DNA from: Alphaproteobacteria bacterium
Lineage (GTDB): Bacteria > Pseudomonadota > Alphaproteobacteria > Rhizobiales > Aestuariivirgaceae
Assembly: GCA_020441605.1 (NCBI GenBank)
Contig: JAGRLX010000045.1
Coordinates: forward strand, 1 to 14,563
Direction: 5' to 3'
DNA: 14,563 nt
In this document: positions 12,802 to 14,563 of the stretch, in pieces
Layout: the number at the start of each line of letters is the position of its first letter
Numbering within the stretch: the first letter of the stretch is position 1
The notes under the pieces: generated by a model
Seen by the model: the letters and a program-made list of their open reading frames with translations, nothing else
Database searches by the model: none
What the model was told of the DNA's origin: nothing
Program-made: the position numbers and the translations under genes

Positions 12802-14563
12802 TCAGAAATCCTGCACATCCACGACACCAGCGATGGCCTTGATGGCGCCTTTGATCTGCGGCGTGATGGTGAACTTGTTGCCCAGCGAAACATGCACTTC
12901 ACGGCCCCGATCCATGAGCATGATCAGCCTCACCGGCGAGCGGCCGCCATTCGCGAGGCGCTGAGCAATGGAATCAATCGGCCGCGCATCGCGCACGAAG
13001 ATCTCCAATCCGGTAATGGCCGTGGCCGCGGCCTTGTCGAGTACCTCGACGCCCTGGAGCCTGAGCTTCACGTCTTCACCTTCAAGATCGGCCTCGACCC
13101 GCGCAATCACTGCCGAACCCGGCTCCAGCAGATCGCGGCACGCGGCCAGGGTGTCGGAAAAGCATATTGTTTCGAATTGTCCCGTCGGGTCGGAAAAGCC
13201 GACGAAGGCGAACTTGTTGCCCGACTTGGAGCGACGTTCCTGCCGGTGAGTGACCGTGCCCGCGAGTTTTGCGGCCGTAGCCCCCTTGTTCAGCACCTTT
13301 TCATGGAACGACGACCACGTGTCGACGCCAAGCTTGGCCAGCGGCTTCATATAGTCGTCCAGGGGATGGCCTGAGAGATAGAAGCCGACCGCCTCGAATT
13401 CCTGCGCCAGCTTCTCCATCGGCAACCACGCATCCCGCCGCGGCAGGACCAGTTCGTCCGCAGTGCCCTGAAGACCTCCGAAGAGATCATTCTGTCCGGC
13501 CTCCGCAGCGGTCGTCGTGCGGTTGGCCATGGACAGCACCGATTCGACGCCATCCAGGACCTGGGCCCTATTCGGATTCAGGGCATCGAACGCACCGGCC
13601 TTGGCCATGCTTTCCAACGCCCGCTTGTTCAACATGCGCGCATCGACGCGCCGGGCAAAGTCACCGAGCGAGCTGAACGGCCCGCCGTCGGCCCGCATCG
13701 CCACCAGATGCTCGATGGCCCCGGCGCCAACGTTCTTGAGAGCCGAGAGCGAATACAGGATGGCACCGTTGGTCACGGCGAAATCCACGCCGCTGGCATT
13801 GACGGCCGGCGGAATGACCTTGATCCCGAGGCGCTGGGCCTCGCGCCGGAACTGCATCAGCTTGTCGGTATTGCCCATGTCGAGCGTCATCGAGGCGGCG
13901 AGAAACTCAACCGGATGGTTTGCCTTGAGATAGGCCGTCTGATAGGCGACCACCGCATAGGCGGCGGCATGTGACTTGTTGAAGCCGTAACCAGCAAATT
14001 TCGCGACCAGTTCAAAGATGAAATCGGCCCGTTCGGCCTCAATCCCCTTGTCGACCGCGCCACGGACGAAGCGCTCCTTCTGCGCATCCATCTCTGCCTT
14101 GATCTTCTTGCCCATGGCACGGCGAAGAAGATCGGCCTCTCCGAGGGAATAGCCCGACAACACCTGGGCGATCTGCATAACCTGTTCCTGGTAGACCATG
14201 ATGCCATAGGTCTCTTTCAGGATGGGCTCGAGCAACGGGTGGAGATAGTCGGGCTGTTCGTCACCCTTCTTGCAGGCGATGAAGCGCGGAATATTGTCCA
14301 TCGGGCCGGGCCGATAGAGCGCGACGATGGCAATGATGTCCTCGATGCAGTCGGCATGCATCTTCTTGAGCACGTCGCGCATGCCGGAGCTTTCCAGCTG
14401 GAACACGCCCACCGTGTCGCCATGGCCCAACATCTCGTAGGTCTTCTTGTCGTCATACGGGATGCGGTCAATATCGAAGCCGGACTCGCGATTCCGGATC
14501 AGCTTCTGGGCCTTCTCGATGACCGTGAGTGTCTTCAGGCCGAGAAAGTCGAACTTCACCAGC
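12802..14563 (-). CDS. dnaE: DNA polymerase III alpha subunit, C-terminal part (5' end beyond window)
   Basis: This is the catalytic subunit of the replicative polymerase. The frame is open to the right edge and encodes about 586 residues, roughly half of the usual ~1150. It begins in LVKFDFLGLKTLTVI, part of the palm/fingers region. It continues through YGIMVYQEQVMQIAQVLSGY, LGEADLLRRAMGKKI and FNKSHAAAYAVVAYQTAYLK, all strongly conserved. The tandem helix-hairpin-helix and OB-fold region follow (AGTVTHRQERRSKSGNKFAFV), with a short C-terminal tail ending DVQDF. The first visible codon is internal (GTG for Val), not a start. The PHP and most catalytic aspartates lie outside the window. It looks like the DnaE1 type, and codon use matches the neighbouring genes. 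Confidence 0.97.
   Translation of the reverse strand, partial: LVKFDFLGLKTLTVIEKAQKLIRNRESGFDIDRIPYDDKKTYEMLGHGDTVGVFQLESSGMRDVLKKMHADCIEDIIAIVALYRPGPMDNIPRFIACKKGDEQPDYLHPLLEPILKETYGIMVYQEQVMQIAQVLSGYSLGEADLLRRAMGKKIKAEMDAQKERFVRGAVDKGIEAERADFIFELVAKFAGYGFNKSHAAAYAVVAYQTAYLKANHPVEFLAASMTLDMGNTDKLMQFRREAQRLGIKVIPPAVNASGVDFAVTNGAILYSLSALKNVGAGAIEHLVAMRADGGPFSSLGDFARRVDARMLNKRALESMAKAGAFDALNPNRAQVLDGVESVLSMANRTTTAAEAGQNDLFGGLQGTADELVLPRRDAWLPMEKLAQEFEAVGFYLSGHPLDDYMKPLAKLGVDTWSSFHEKVLNKGATAAKLAGTVTHRQERRSKSGNKFAFVGFSDPTGQFETICFSDTLAACRDLLEPGSAVIARVEADLEGEDVKLRLQGVEVLDKAAATAITGLEIFVRDARPIDSIAQRLANGGRSPVRLIMLMDRGREVHVSLGNKFTITPQIKGAIKAIAGVVDVQDF

Overview
The window reads as a chromosomal segment of an alphaproteobacterium of the order Hyphomicrobiales (Rhizobiales). 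Devosia-like or Phyllobacteriaceae-like relatives are my best guess. This rests on the GC-rich coding style, two Omp25/RopB-type outer-membrane proteins, an alphaproteobacterial PAS_5 protein, a tandem PilZ protein, an IscU-like scaffold lacking its third cysteine, and the folE/hisI and scaffold/yidD/thrS neighbourhoods, which I recall as typical of this order. No tRNA, rRNA, insertion sequence, prophage or CRISPR array was seen, and no gene-free stretch exceeds about 260 bases.

Layout, left to right. Positions 1-1406 (minus) carry the first 468 codons of thrS. The gene changes base composition and codon usage abruptly near position 765-770. Two tandem beta-barrel outer-membrane protein genes follow (plus, 1661-2389 and 2650-3339), each with a terminator hairpin. 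A minus-strand group (4562 down to 3364) encodes an Fe-S scaffold protein, a cupin and YidD. Divergent from it, folE and hisI (4741-5786) overlap by one base. A GTG-initiated rhomboid protease and a CBS-pair protein (minus, 6984-5791) come next, and the CBS gene has its own near-consensus promoter. Divergent again, a PAS_5 protein (7081-7716) lies behind an excellent sigma-54-type promoter match and precedes a tandem PilZ protein (7801-8400). A small metabolic cluster follows: an ATP-grasp enzyme and an FAH-superfamily enzyme in one operon (8599-11235), abutting a convergent nitrilase-family amidohydrolase (12141-11236). The right end holds the C-terminal half of dnaE (minus) and a VOC-fold protein gene downstream of it.

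Most of the content is core housekeeping: aminoacylation, membrane protein biogenesis, Fe-S assembly, folate and histidine biosynthesis, and replication. Sensory or cell-envelope genes are interspersed. The most unusual points are: (1) the mosaic thrS, whose catalytic half looks foreign and joins the native editing half in frame at a domain boundary; (2) the ATP-grasp/FAH/nitrilase cluster of unknown substrate; (3) the sigma-54-like promoter before the PAS gene; (4) three genes whose Shine-Dalgarno sequence lies in the 3' arm of a perfect 7-bp inverted repeat; and (5) a structured folE leader that could be a THF-II-type riboswitch, though this is weakly supported.
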